From an uncultured bacterium (GTDB lineage: Bacteria > Verrucomicrobiota > Lentisphaeria > Victivallales > UBA1829), in assembly GCA_902778895.1 (NCBI GenBank), contig CACYZF010000006.1:145154-209153 (forward strand): DNA of 64,000 bases. The letters run 5' to 3'. A program made the translations under genes and the position numbers. Numbering within the stretch: the stretch's first letter is position 1; each line of letters begins with the position of its first letter. This document shows positions 52,326-63,362 of the stretch, piece after piece. The notes below the pieces were generated by a model that was not told the origin of the DNA, did not search any database, and worked only from the letters and a program-made list of their open reading frames with translations.

Positions 52326-54095
52326 TCAGCCTTCCTGTCCGGGGATTGCAACGGGCGCGATCGCTCCGAACTTGCAGACGGATTCGCAGAGACGGCAGCC
52401 GGAACACAGCTGCGGGTCGATGGCGGGCTTGCCGTTGGCCGTGACCACGATGGCCGGGCAGCCGCATTTGAGGCACGCCTTGCAGTTTTTGCACTTGGCG
52501 GCGTCGATGGCGCGGACCGGGCCGAGACGGCGGCGGATCTGGAGCGGGCAGGGGGCCTTCGAGATGATGAGGGACGGCTCGTCCGCGGCGATCTCCTCCG
52601 CGAGGACCTTGTGCAGCTGTTCCTGGTCGAACGGATCGCAGACCGTGACGCGTTTCATGCCGCAGGCGCGCGCGATGGCTTCGATGGACGCGGCGGGTGC
52701 GGGCTCGCCGGAGATGGTACGTCCGGTGCCGGGGTGGTCCTGATGGCCGGTCATGGCGGTGCTGGAGTTGTCGACGACGATGAGCGTGGACGTGCCCTTG
52801 TTGTAGACGACGTCGAGCAGGCCCGTGATGCCGGAGTGGAAGAACGTGGAGTCGCCGAGCACGCCGACGACCTTCTTCTTCTCGCCCGCCTTGTCGAGGC
52901 CGTGCGCGAGCGTGAAGCCGCCGCCCATGCAGATCAGTACGTCGGTGCGTTCCAGCGGCGGGAAGACCGCGAGGCTGTAGCAGCCGATGTCGCCCGTCAC
53001 GATCACGTCGAATTTGGTCAGCGCGTAGAAGAGCGCGCGGTGCGGACAGCCGGGGCAGAAGACCGGAGGCCGCATCGGGAGGCCGTCGGCCTGCGGGAAC
53101 GGTTTCGGAAGGGCGTTGTTCGTGCCGCGGATTTTTTCGCGGATCTCGAAGATGCGGTCCGGCGTGAGCTCGCCGCAGCGCGGCACGACGTCGGATTTGC
53201 CGGAACACGCAATGCCGAGCGAACGGACGTGTTCCTCCAGGATCGGGTCGCCCTCCTCGATCACGACGACGCGTTTGACGGAGGCGGTGAATTCGCGGAT
53301 CATGGAGTCGGGGAAGGGCCAGGGCCAGCCGAGCTTCAGGACCGGGGCTTCCGGCATGAGCTCGCGGCAGTACAGCGCGGTAATGCCGCAGGTGATGATG
53401 CCGAGGTCGGCGGCGGCGCCGGGGATCACATGGTTCAATGTTGCGTGCGACGAGGCGTCGGCGGATTGCGCGTCCATGCGTTCCTCGACTTTCACGCGGA
53501 GCTTGCGGCCCCAGAGCGGGAGCGGCACGAAGCGCGATGGTTCTTTCTTGAACTCGGTCACGTTGCGCGGACGCGCCTCGCCGCATTCCACCAGCGCACG
53601 GGAATGCCCGACGCAGGTGGTGGTACGGAGGATGACCGGGCAGCCGTACTTTTCGGAGAGCTCGAACGCCTCCAGCATGAAGGCGCGGGCGTCGACAGCG
53701 TCGGCGGGGTCGAGGATCGGGACCTTGGCGAGACGGGCGTAATGGCGCGTGTCCTGCTCCGTTTGGGACGAATGCTGGCCGGGGTCGTCCGCCACGACGA
53801 CCACGAGTCCGCCGCGGACACCGACGTATGAGAGCGTCATCAGCGGGTCGGCGGCGACGTTCAGTCCGACGAGTTTCATGGTGACGATGCAGCGCGCCCC
53901 GGCGATGGAGGCTCCGGCGGCCGCCTCGAGCGCGACCTTTTCGTTCGGGCTCCACTCGCAGTAGACGCCATCGTATTTGACGAGGTTTTCGAGGATCTCG
54001 GTGGACGGGGTGCCGGGGTAGCCGAACGCCGCCGTCACGCCGCCTTCCCACGCGCCGCGGGCGATGGCCTCGTTTCCGGTGAGGAGCAGACGCAT
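52326..54095 (-). CDS. iorA: Indolepyruvate:ferredoxin oxidoreductase alpha subunit
   Basis: With IorB, oxidatively decarboxylates aryl pyruvates to aryl-acetyl-CoA, reducing ferredoxin; oxygen-sensitive. The 589 residues hold the pyrimidine-binding half (LLTGNEAIARGAWEGGVTAA), the ThDP half (TGDIGCYSLAVFPPLERTD, GDSTFFHSGITGLL), and two C-terminal [4Fe-4S] sites (CKNCKACLKCGCP and CSGCRLCESVC). Separated from iorB by the ligase and aminotransferase genes. Confidence 0.95.
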   Translation of the reverse strand: MRLLLTGNEAIARGAWEGGVTAAFGYPGTPSTEILENLVKYDGVYCEWSPNEKVALEAAAGASIAGARCIVTMKLVGLNVAADPLMTLSYVGVRGGLVVVVADDPGQHSSQTEQDTRHYARLAKVPILDPADAVDARAFMLEAFELSEKYGCPVILRTTTCVGHSRALVECGEARPRNVTEFKKEPSRFVPLPLWGRKLRVKVEERMDAQSADASSHATLNHVIPGAAADLGIITCGITALYCRELMPEAPVLKLGWPWPFPDSMIREFTASVKRVVVIEEGDPILEEHVRSLGIACSGKSDVVPRCGELTPDRIFEIREKIRGTNNALPKPFPQADGLPMRPPVFCPGCPHRALFYALTKFDVIVTGDIGCYSLAVFPPLERTDVLICMGGGFTLAHGLDKAGEKKKVVGVLGDSTFFHSGITGLLDVVYNKGTSTLIVVDNSSTAMTGHQDHPGTGRTISGEPAPAASIEAIARACGMKRVTVCDPFDQEQLHKVLAEEIAADEPSLIISKAPCPLQIRRRLGPVRAIDAAKCKNCKACLKCGCPAIVVTANGKPAIDPQLCSGCRLCESVCKFGAIAPVAIPGQEG

Positions 54096-54101
54096 GGGGG
54101 A

Positions 54102-55301
54102 TTACCTCCGGGCCGCGGCCATGGCGCGCTTGAAGGACGGGAGCGAATCCGTGATGGTGCGTTCCGGTACGCAGAAGGCGAGGCGGATGAAGCCCGCCAT
54201 GCCGAATCCGACGCCGGGCACCGCGAGGATGCGTTCGCCTTGGAGGATGCGCACGAACTCGACGTCGTCCGCGATGGGGGCCTTCGGGAAGAAATAGAAC
54301 GCTCCGGGCGGCAGGTAGAACTCGAATCCTGCCTCGCGCAGGACGTCGGCCATCATGTCGCGGCGGCGTCCGTAGAGGATGGGATCGACCTCGCAGTCGA
54401 TGCAGCGGTTCAGGACGCGCTGGCCGATCGCGGGGGCGTTCACGAATCCGAGGATGCGGTTCGTCATGGTGACCGCGGCGATGAACTCCTTCACGCCGTG
54501 GAAGTCCGGAGCGGCAGCGACGTAGCCGACGCGTTCGCCCGCGAGCGAGAGGTTCTTGGAGAACGAGCCGATCACGATGGAGTCGTCGTAGAGCGAGAAG
54601 AGCGACGGGATCTCCGTATGCTCGAAATTGAGGAAACGGTACGGCTCGTCGGAGATCAGCAGGATCGGACGGCCGTTCTTTTCGGACTGTTCGCGGAGCA
54701 GGCCGGCGAGGGCTGCGAGCTCTTCACGGTTGTAGATGCGCCCGGTCGGGTTGTTCGGGGAGTTGATGATGACGGCGCGCGTCCTGTCGCTGAGCGCGGC
54801 GCGGAAGCCCTCGATGTCGAGAGAGAAATCCTCCGGGTGCGACGGGACGGGGCGGAGCTTGCCGCCGAAATTCGAGACGTAGAAGCCGTATTCGACGAAG
54901 TAAGGGGCGGGGCAGAGGACTTCGCAGCCGGGTTCGAGCGTGGCGCGGAACACGGCGTTCAGGCCGCCCGCCGCGCCGCAGGTCACGACGACGTGCGATG
55001 CGTCGATCTCCGCGGACTGTTCCTGCGAGACCTTTCGCGCGAGGGCTGCGCGGGTGTCCGGGAAACCGGCGTTCGGCATGTAGCCGATGGAGTAGGGCTG
55101 GTCGGCGGTCTGCGCGAAGTCGAGGAGCGCGGCCTTCACTTCGGGCGGCGGGGGCATGTCGGGATTGCCGAGGCTGAAATCGTAGACCTGGTCGTCGCCG
55201 TATTTTTTCTTAAGTTCAATGCCCGCTTCGAACATCCTGCGGATCCAGGAGGAATGCTCCATGTAGCCGAGGATTTCGGGAGAGACTACGCTGTCCATCA
55301 T
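54102..55301 (-). CDS. PLP aminotransferase (class I, aromatic/aspartate type)
   Basis: A 399-residue fold-type I aminotransferase. NPTGRIYNREELAAL and the PLP-lysine motif GSFSKNLSLAGERVGYVA are clear, and VYDFSLGNPDMPPPPEV is the N-terminal motif. In this operon it most likely makes aryl pyruvates for IOR from Phe, Tyr or Trp. Adjacent ATGs at 55301 and 55298 overlap the ligase stop; AGGAG precedes both. Confidence 0.92.
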   Translation of the reverse strand: MMDSVVSPEILGYMEHSSWIRRMFEAGIELKKKYGDDQVYDFSLGNPDMPPPPEVKAALLDFAQTADQPYSIGYMPNAGFPDTRAALARKVSQEQSAEIDASHVVVTCGAAGGLNAVFRATLEPGCEVLCPAPYFVEYGFYVSNFGGKLRPVPSHPEDFSLDIEGFRAALSDRTRAVIINSPNNPTGRIYNREELAALAGLLREQSEKNGRPILLISDEPYRFLNFEHTEIPSLFSLYDDSIVIGSFSKNLSLAGERVGYVAAAPDFHGVKEFIAAVTMTNRILGFVNAPAIGQRVLNRCIDCEVDPILYGRRRDMMADVLREAGFEFYLPPGAFYFFPKAPIADDVEFVRILQGERILAVPGVGFGMAGFIRLAFCVPERTITDSLPSFKRAMAAARR

Positions 55302-56596
55302 TTGTCTCCTTCGTTTTTCTTTTCTTCGCCGACGGTCTCGTGGAAGATGCGCTTGGCTTTGCCTTCCGTGCGCGGGAGTTCGCCGGGCTTGTAGATGTCG
55401 CCTTCTGGTGAGAACCCGAGGTCTTCCTTGAGCTGTTTTTCGACCATGTATCCGGTCACGCCGGGCTCGGCCTCGACGTTCACGCGGAGGCTCTTGATGC
55501 CGTGGTCGTCGCGGATGATGATCTGGTAGTTCGGGAGCACGCCGGGGATCTTCAGCAGGGACTGTTCGACCTGGTTCGGGAAGAAGTTCACGCCGGAGAT
55601 GATGAGCATGTCGTCGAGGCGTCCGCTGATCGTGTCGAGGCGCAGGTGGGTGCGTCCGCAGACGCATTTTTCACGGGTCAGGATGCGGCCTCGGTCGCCG
55701 GTGCGGAACCGGATCACAGGGAGCGCTTCGCGGGTGAGGGACGTGATCGTAATCTCGCCGAACTCTCCGTCGGGGACGGGCTCGCCGGTGTCGTGGTCGA
55801 CGACTTCGACGATGTACTGGTCTTCCCACATATGGATGCCTTCGTGGGCGGGGCAGTCCATGCCGCTGCCGATGCCGCCGGTCTCGGTCATGCCGTAGAT
55901 GTCGAACGCGTCGATGCCGAGTCCGTCGCGGATGCGCTTCTTCATGCCGGGGGAGAACGATTCCGCGCCGAAGATACCGATCTTCAGGTCGGGCAGGGAC
56001 TGGTCGGTCTCAGCGAGGATCTCCATGATGCGGATGGAGTAGGACACGACGGCGACCATCACGCGGGTCTGGAAGTCGCGCGCCAGCTTGATCTGGCGGA
56101 CGGTGTTGCCCGCGCCGGTCGGGACGACGAAGAGTCCGGCCTCGCGCGCGCCGTGGTAGCAGCCGAATCCGCCGTTGAAGAGCCCGAATCCGGGCGTGAT
56201 CTGGCAGGTGTCGCCGGGATTCGCGCCCGCCATGACGTAGCAGCGGCCCATACAGGTCGCCCACTGCTTGAGGTCGGCGAGCGTGTAGGGCATCACGACC
56301 GGGGTGCCGGTGGAGCCGCTGGACATGTGCATCTCAGCGAGCTTATTGCGCGGAACGCAGGACATTCCGAGCGGATACTGTTCGCGGAAATCCTTCTTGG
56401 AGCAGAAGGGGAGTTTATGCAGGTCGGCGAGGCCGCGGAAGTTCGCGGGATTGACGCCGGCGGCCTTGTAGCGGGCCGCGGACCAGGGGGAGCTCTTCGC
56501 CGTGTGGGCGACGATCTCCTTCAGGCGTTTATTCTGGAGTTCGGTGATCTGGGCGCGGGAGAGCGTCTCGGCTTCTTCGTTCAAATATCGGAACAT
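55298..56596 (-). CDS. paaK: Phenylacetate-CoA ligase (PaaK-type)
   Basis: A 432-residue AMP-forming aryl-acetate:CoA ligase. It has the ATP-binding SSGSTGTPVVMPYT, DIYGMTETGGIGSGMDC, and a C-terminal domain with RLDDMLIISGVNFFPNQVEQ. Beside IOR it could link aryl-acetyl-CoA and free aryl acetates. In many anaerobes such a ligase is encoded next to ior. Overlaps iorB by 16 nt and the aminotransferase by 4 nt. Confidence 0.93.
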   Translation of the reverse strand: MFRYLNEEAETLSRAQITELQNKRLKEIVAHTAKSSPWSAARYKAAGVNPANFRGLADLHKLPFCSKKDFREQYPLGMSCVPRNKLAEMHMSSGSTGTPVVMPYTLADLKQWATCMGRCYVMAGANPGDTCQITPGFGLFNGGFGCYHGAREAGLFVVPTGAGNTVRQIKLARDFQTRVMVAVVSYSIRIMEILAETDQSLPDLKIGIFGAESFSPGMKKRIRDGLGIDAFDIYGMTETGGIGSGMDCPAHEGIHMWEDQYIVEVVDHDTGEPVPDGEFGEITITSLTREALPVIRFRTGDRGRILTREKCVCGRTHLRLDTISGRLDDMLIISGVNFFPNQVEQSLLKIPGVLPNYQIIIRDDHGIKSLRVNVEAEPGVTGYMVEKQLKEDLGFSPEGDIYKPGELPRTEGKAKRIFHETVGEEKKNEGDK

Positions 56597-57165
56597 AGCA
56601 TTCTTCCTTTCATGAATGCGGTTAAATTTGCTTCTTCAAACCCTTTTTTGACGCGGGCGAGGAGTCCGGTGCGCCAATGGTCTTCGGAGATTTCGGGGAG
56701 TCCTTTGGAAAGCGTGCCGGTCAGGATGGTGTTCGCGAGGCGGGCGTTGCCCAGTTCCAGCGCGAGCGCGGCGCAGTCCAGATAGACAAGGCGCGGGAAG
56801 ACGGCATGGAGGCGTTCCTCCACGTCGGCGGGGTAGGTGCAGGCGCCGTTGGTCACGGTCACCGGGATCACGCTCGATTTCGCGACGACGGCGAGCCCGT
56901 CCGGTTTCAGCCAGTGGGCGTAACGGACGGCTTCGATGTGCTCCATGGCGGCGATCACGTCGATGCTGCCGGAGACGGCCAGCGGAGCGAACGAGCCTTC
57001 GCCGTAGCGGACCTGGGCGGTCACGCTGCCGCCGCGCTGCGCCATGCCGTGGATCTCGTTGGTCGTGACGTTGAACCCGGCGGCTTCGGCGGCGGACGCG
57101 ATGATGCCCGCCGCGAACAGGATGCCCTGTCCGCCCACGCCGGTCAGCAGGATGCTTTTGATCAT
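56581..57165 (-). CDS. iorB: Indolepyruvate:ferredoxin oxidoreductase beta subunit
   Basis: The 194-residue gamma/beta-type subunit. It starts MIKSILLTGVGGQGILFAAG with the conserved GxGGQG motif and has NEIHGMAQRGGSVTAQVRYG. I chose the ATG at 57165, which gives the normal family start; an in-frame ATG at 57195 adds ten odd residues. AGGAG lies about 13 bp upstream, which is long. First gene of the operon, behind the promoter at 57247-57275. Confidence 0.93.
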   Translation of the reverse strand: MIKSILLTGVGGQGILFAAGIIASAAEAAGFNVTTNEIHGMAQRGGSVTAQVRYGEGSFAPLAVSGSIDVIAAMEHIEAVRYAHWLKPDGLAVVAKSSVIPVTVTNGACTYPADVEERLHAVFPRLVYLDCAALALELGNARLANTILTGTLSKGLPEISEDHWRTGLLARVKKGFEEANLTAFMKGRMLCSDI

Positions 57166-57246
57166 AATTGCTGTACAGCTCCTTCTATGCTGCATGCGGA
57201 AAGAATGTCTCCGCTTTGAGTCGGAATTGTTTTAAAACAAAATCCT

Positions 57247-57275
57247 AATATAGCATAACCGTTTCCAAAAATCAA
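57247..57275 (-). promoter_or_regulatory. ior operon promoter
   Basis: On the minus strand TTGATT (57270-57275), a 17 bp spacer and TATATT (57247-57252). Confidence 0.7.
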
Positions 57276-57296
57276 GCGATATGCGCGCGCGAATAC

Positions 57297-57334
57297 AAAA
57301 AAATACGGAGACGGTCCGTGGAAACCGTCTCCGT
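57297..57334 (-). terminator. Terminator after the GH43 gene
   Basis: ACGGAGACGGT pairs with ACCGTCTCCGT (57305-57315 and 57324-57334), followed by a seven-T run on the minus strand. Confidence 0.9.
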
Positions 57335-57363
57335 GCGGAGATTGGCTGAAGTATGCCGCCCGG

Positions 57364-58464
57364 TCAGTATTCTTCGAGGCCGCAGTATTTCGCGAAGGCT
57401 TCGGCTTCGTCCTTGGTCAGCATGATGACCGCGCCGTGCTTGGCTCCGGTGAAGTTCGTGGTCTTCATGACGCCCTGGTTGAATCTACCGAGGTTCGTGA
57501 ACTCGCGGAAATCGGTGGTCTCGCTGAACGCCATTTCGTTGGGGAAGGAGTAGTTGTCGAACATGAGGACGTACTTGTCGGTGCCGATGCGGCGCCACAC
57601 GTTCGGGGCCTCGACTGCGCCGCCTGTCTTCGCGCAGTTCTCGTCGTTGACGTACTTGTAGCCGTAGAGCAGGTGGTCGGATTCGGCGTGCTTGATGCCG
57701 CTGTCGTAGTCGAAGAGGTGGTACTTGCCGTTTCCGTAGGAGAGGTCGCCGTCGATGTAGGAGTGGTCGCCGAGGTCCGGGTCGAATCCGAGGAGCTTCG
57801 GCACGGTGACGAGCTGGGTGAAATCCTTATCCGTGTAGGAATAATAGAGCTGCTTCACTTCGCCGCCTTTGAGTCCGAGCGTGAAGTAGACGAAGATCTT
57901 GCCCTCTTCCGGGTCGTAGGCGGTCTCCGGGGCCCACGCCTGGCTGATGTCGCCGAGTTCCGGGAAGGCGGCCGCGACGTCGAAGTGCGTGCTGGTCCAG
58001 TTGATGAGGTCCTTCGACTTCATGAGGACGAGACTGCGGTTGTTGCCCCAGCCGTATTTCTGGCCGTCGCGCTGCCACTGGGTGGAGCGGAGCCCCTGGC
58101 GCTGGGCGTGGATGTGCAGGTCGGTCGCGGCCATGTAGAATCCGTCGGGTCCGCGGAAGATGTGCGGATCGCGGATGCCTTTCTGTTCGGCGAGGTCGAT
58201 GCCGAGGAGCACGGGCTTGTTCCCGTTCACGTCGGTGAACGTGTAGCCGTCGCTGCTGAGCGCGAAGAAGATGTCGTGGGACTGTTCGCGGAACGAGACC
58301 ATCAGGTACGCGCCGAAATTGTCCTCCGTGACTTCCGGCAGGCTGTCGGAGGAGTCGGAGGAGCCGCAGGCGCAGGATGAGACGGACGCGGAGAGGAACA
58401 TGGCGGCGGACGCGACTGCGAGCGAGGCGAGTACACGGCGGAGGAGACGACCGGTTGATTTCAT
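57364..58464 (-). CDS. GH43-like glycoside hydrolase lipoprotein
   Basis: A 366-residue putative lipoprotein: the signal peptide ends SASVSSCACGSS, followed by a five-bladed propeller of the GH43 clan. IRDPHIFRGPDGFYMAATD carries the second-blade Asp, WAPETAYDPEEGKIFVYFT the third-blade motif with Glu, and SYIDGDLSYGNGKYHLFD a later blade. Likely cleaves arabinosyl or xylosyl linkages outside the cell. Lies 60 nt after the GT2 gene and ends at a strong terminator. Confidence 0.85.
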   Translation of the reverse strand: MKSTGRLLRRVLASLAVASAAMFLSASVSSCACGSSDSSDSLPEVTEDNFGAYLMVSFREQSHDIFFALSSDGYTFTDVNGNKPVLLGIDLAEQKGIRDPHIFRGPDGFYMAATDLHIHAQRQGLRSTQWQRDGQKYGWGNNRSLVLMKSKDLINWTSTHFDVAAAFPELGDISQAWAPETAYDPEEGKIFVYFTLGLKGGEVKQLYYSYTDKDFTQLVTVPKLLGFDPDLGDHSYIDGDLSYGNGKYHLFDYDSGIKHAESDHLLYGYKYVNDENCAKTGGAVEAPNVWRRIGTDKYVLMFDNYSFPNEMAFSETTDFREFTNLGRFNQGVMKTTNFTGAKHGAVIMLTKDEAEAFAKYCGLEEY

Positions 58465-58524
58465 GGGGGGTGGATCCTTATGGTGAGTGGTTCTTTAGAG
58501 TTCGGATCGGGGATGACGGACGCG

Positions 58525-59241
58525 TCAGAGGCGGAAAAGCCCGTACTGGACGATGCAGCGGAGCGCGGAGACGCCGTCCTTCCAGTTGATCTTCTTGCCT
58601 TCCTCGTAGCTGCGGGGCGCATAGGAGACAGGGACCTGCCAGGCGCGCGGATGGAGACGGGCGATCTTGAGGGTGAATTCCGGCTCGAAGCCGAAACGGT
58701 TTTCGTTCAGTTTGATCTTCTGCAGGAGCTCGCGGCGGACCATCTTGTAGCAGCATTCCATATCGGAGAGCGCGAGATTGGAGAACATGTTGCAGAAGCG
58801 CGTAAGGAATTCATTGATCTTCGAGTGCCAGTAGAGCATGACCTGATGAGTTCCATTGCGCAGGATGGACGTGCGTGCGCCGAATACGACATCCGCCTTT
58901 CCTTCGAGGATGGGCTGGAGCACGGACGGGAGTTCCTCCGGGCTGTATTCGAAGTCGGCGTCCTGGACCGTGACGACGTCGCCTGTTGCCATGGCGAATC
59001 CCGTGTGGAGCGCGGCGCCCTTGCCGCCGTTGATCTCGTGGCGTTTGAGCTTGAATCCGCGCGCTTCCCACGCTTGAAGACGATCCCACGTATTGTCCGT
59101 GGAGTGGTCGTCGACTGCGATGTATTCCAGTTCGACGCCTTCCTGGAAGCGAACGGCGCAGACCCGTTCGAGGATGGCGTCGATGTATCGTTCCTCGTTG
59201 TAAACGGGGATCACGATCGAAAGTTTGATGGTATCCGGCAT
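58525..59241 (-). CDS. GT2 glycosyltransferase, dolichol-phosphate-mannose-synthase-like
   Basis: A 238-residue GT-A glycosyltransferase (LSIVIPVYNEERYIDAIL, EYIAVDDHSTDNTWD, GGKGAALHTGFAMATGD, VQDADFEYSPEEL). The form without C-terminal membrane segments resembles bacterial DPM1/polyprenyl-phosphate glycosyltransferases. The acceptor is probably a polyprenyl phosphate. Upstream of the GH43 gene, possibly co-transcribed. Confidence 0.9.
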   Translation of the reverse strand: MPDTIKLSIVIPVYNEERYIDAILERVCAVRFQEGVELEYIAVDDHSTDNTWDRLQAWEARGFKLKRHEINGGKGAALHTGFAMATGDVVTVQDADFEYSPEELPSVLQPILEGKADVVFGARTSILRNGTHQVMLYWHSKINEFLTRFCNMFSNLALSDMECCYKMVRRELLQKIKLNENRFGFEPEFTLKIARLHPRAWQVPVSYAPRSYEEGKKINWKDGVSALRCIVQYGLFRL

Positions 59242-59375
59242 TTTCTATCCATAGTTGAAGCCCGCCCGGCTGTTCTGCCGGCGGCGCAGGACGCTATTTT
59301 CTGTTTTTTACGATAAATAAGATATGCCGGAATTGCATTTTTTCAAGTCCAGGAGACTTTTTTTTGAAAAACCGC

Positions 59376-59404
59376 TTGCATTTCTCCTGTTTCAGAGTTA
59401 AATT
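59376..59404 (+). promoter_or_regulatory. Promoter for the 59461-60108 lipoprotein gene
   Basis: TTGCAT (59376-59381), a 17 bp spacer and TAAATT (59399-59404). Confidence 0.65.
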
Positions 59405-59460
59405 TTAAGATGAATTTTCTTCCATGACAAGTAATCCGATTATAAGAAAGGATTTCCGAC

Positions 59461-60108
59461 ATGAAATATTTTCTGCTTTCCGTCATCCTGCTTGGCTTCC
59501 TCTGTTCCTGCGCCCATGACCCGGAACCGCAGCCGCTGTACACCAGCCGCTTCTATATAGAAAAGGACGCTGCCTCCCCGAACGGCTGGCGTTGCCGCGA
59601 GGACGGTTTCTATGCGAGACCGTTGTCGTTCGAAGTGACACCGTGCCTTGGACTGGACGAGAGCAGCAACAAGTATGACGAACGCGCCAATCTTTTCACG
59701 ATCAACGCCGGCGAAAAGCCCGCCATGTATTTTTACAGCGGTTATTATGAAGTGGAGGACGACTCCATCATTGATGTCGTGGCGGATGCGGCAGGAAAAG
59801 GTTCGTTCTCGCTCGGCGTGGAGTTTTTCGATGCCGACCGGGAGTTCATTGGGGAACGTCATCAGGGATTCAATCTCCTGCCCGTCAGTGGCGACAAGCC
59901 GTTTAAAAACTACCGCTACCGCCTGTACTTCCTGGCAAACGAGAACGGAAAAGCCCGGTATGTCCGCCTCATGTTCATCACCGATTCTTTCTCCTCGCTG
60001 ACGTTGCGCAATATTTCGCTCGACATCACGCCCTACGAGATTAACCGGATGGACAGCACGTACATCAAGTTCAAGGAACAGGAAGAGAAACAGAACCGGA
60101 AGAAATGA
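59461..60108 (+). CDS. Unknown lipoprotein
   Basis: A 215-residue lipoprotein: the signal peptide MKYFLLSVILLGFLCSC ends in a plausible lipobox Cys. The mature domain (SRFYIEKDAASPNGWRCRED; AMYFYSGYYEVEDDSIIDVV; ARYVRLMFITDSFSSLTLRN) has the beta-sandwich look of carbohydrate-binding-like modules, which is inference only. Single gene with its own promoter and terminator. Confidence 0.75.
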   Translation: MKYFLLSVILLGFLCSCAHDPEPQPLYTSRFYIEKDAASPNGWRCREDGFYARPLSFEVTPCLGLDESSNKYDERANLFTINAGEKPAMYFYSGYYEVEDDSIIDVVADAAGKGSFSLGVEFFDADREFIGERHQGFNLLPVSGDKPFKNYRYRLYFLANENGKARYVRLMFITDSFSSLTLRNISLDITPYEINRMDSTYIKFKEQEEKQNRKK

Positions 60109-60134
60109 AACGGTGTTCTGTTTGAAAGTGATTT

Positions 60135-60163
60135 CGGCGGAGTCTTCGGACTCCGCCGTTTTT
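60135..60163 (+). terminator. Terminator with UUCG tetraloop
   Basis: CGGCGGAGTC (60135-60144) and GACTCCGCCG (60149-60158) flank a TTCG loop, followed by TTTTT. Very strong; may also serve the convergent bio genes. Confidence 0.9.
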
Positions 60164-60190
60164 GTGTCTTCGGACGAATCCCCGAGTCTG

Positions 60191-62111
<1,921 letters not shown>

Positions 62112-62122
<11 letters not shown>

Positions 62123-63362
62123 TTGCAAGGCACCTCATGGCGGACGCGATACGGTCCAGCGCGGTGTTGTCCGTGACGAACGGCGGCATGGTGTAGACGA
62201 AGCGGTCGTACGGACGCAGCCAGACGCCTGTTTCCAGCACGATCCGCTGTGTTGTTTTGGGGGAGGGGATTCGGTTGACCTCCAGCACGCCGACAGCCCC
62301 GAGGACGCGGACGTCCCGGACGTTCGGACAGTCGCGGCAGGGGGCGAGGGCCGCTTTCAGATGCCTTTCGATTCGGGCGACTTCGGATTCCCAGTCGTAA
62401 GAATCAAGCACGTCGAGCGAAGCGCACGCGGCGGCGCAGGCGAGCGGATTAGCCATGAAGGTCGGACCGTGAAGAAATGTTTGAATCGGGGCGGCGACCC
62501 GGTCGGACGCGGCTGCGATAGCGAGCGAGACCGTCCCGGCGGTCAGAGCTTTGCCGATGGTCATGATATCGGGCGTGACGCCCGCGTATTCCGAGGCGAA
62601 CAGCCTGCCCGTGCGCCCGAATCCCGTGGCGATCTCGTCGAAGATCAGCAGAATGCCGCGTGCCGTGCATGCCGCGCGGAGTTTGCGGAGATATTCCGGA
62701 TGATAGAACCACATCGCGTTCGCGCCCTGAAAAATGGGTTCGACGATGACTGCGGCGAGTTCGTCTTCATGCTCGTCCAGCATCGTTTCCATTGAGGCGA
62801 AATCCGCGTCGTCCCAGTCGCCGTCGAACCGGCACGAGGGGCGTTCGGCGAAGAATTGTTGAGGGAGAATCCCGTGGAAGATGCGGTGCATGCCGCCGGG
62901 GTCGCTGACCGCCATCGCGCCCACGGTGTCGCCATGGTAGCCGCCCTTCAGCGCGGCGATCCGGGAACGTTCCGGGTGTCCGGTCGCGGCCTGATACTGG
63001 ATCGCCATTTTCAGGGCGCATTCGACCGCGATGGAACCTGAATCAGCGTAGAAGTAATGATTGAGACCGCGCGGCATGAGCGCGTTGAGGCGTTCGGCGA
63101 GCTCCATGGCGGGACGATGCGTGAAGCCTGCGAACATCACATGCGGAAGATCCTGTGCCTGACGCCGGATCGCCTCCACGACTTCGGGACGGCTGTGTCC
63201 GTGCGCCGCGCACCACCACGAGGAAATACTGTCGATGAGACGTGTCCCGTCGTCGAGTGTGATATACGCGCCGTCCGAGGCGGACGCGCCCAGCACGGGC
63301 GGCGGCGCGACGGCGGATGCGTACGGATGCCAGAGATTTGCACGGTCAACGGTGTAATCCAT
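62112..63362 (-). CDS. bioA: Adenosylmethionine-8-amino-7-oxononanoate aminotransferase
   Basis: A 416-residue PLP enzyme that makes 7,8-diaminopelargonate. Motifs are ANLWHPYASAV, SWWCAAHGHSRPEVV, YFYADSGSIAVECALKMA, LIFDEIATGFGRTGRLFASE, and the PLP Lys in TIGKALTAG. I chose the ATG at 63362 (MDYTVDRANLWHPY), with GGAGG 6 bp upstream, instead of the longer frame from 63437. It overlaps the bioD end by 17 nt and the bioWF start by 11 nt. Confidence 0.95.
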
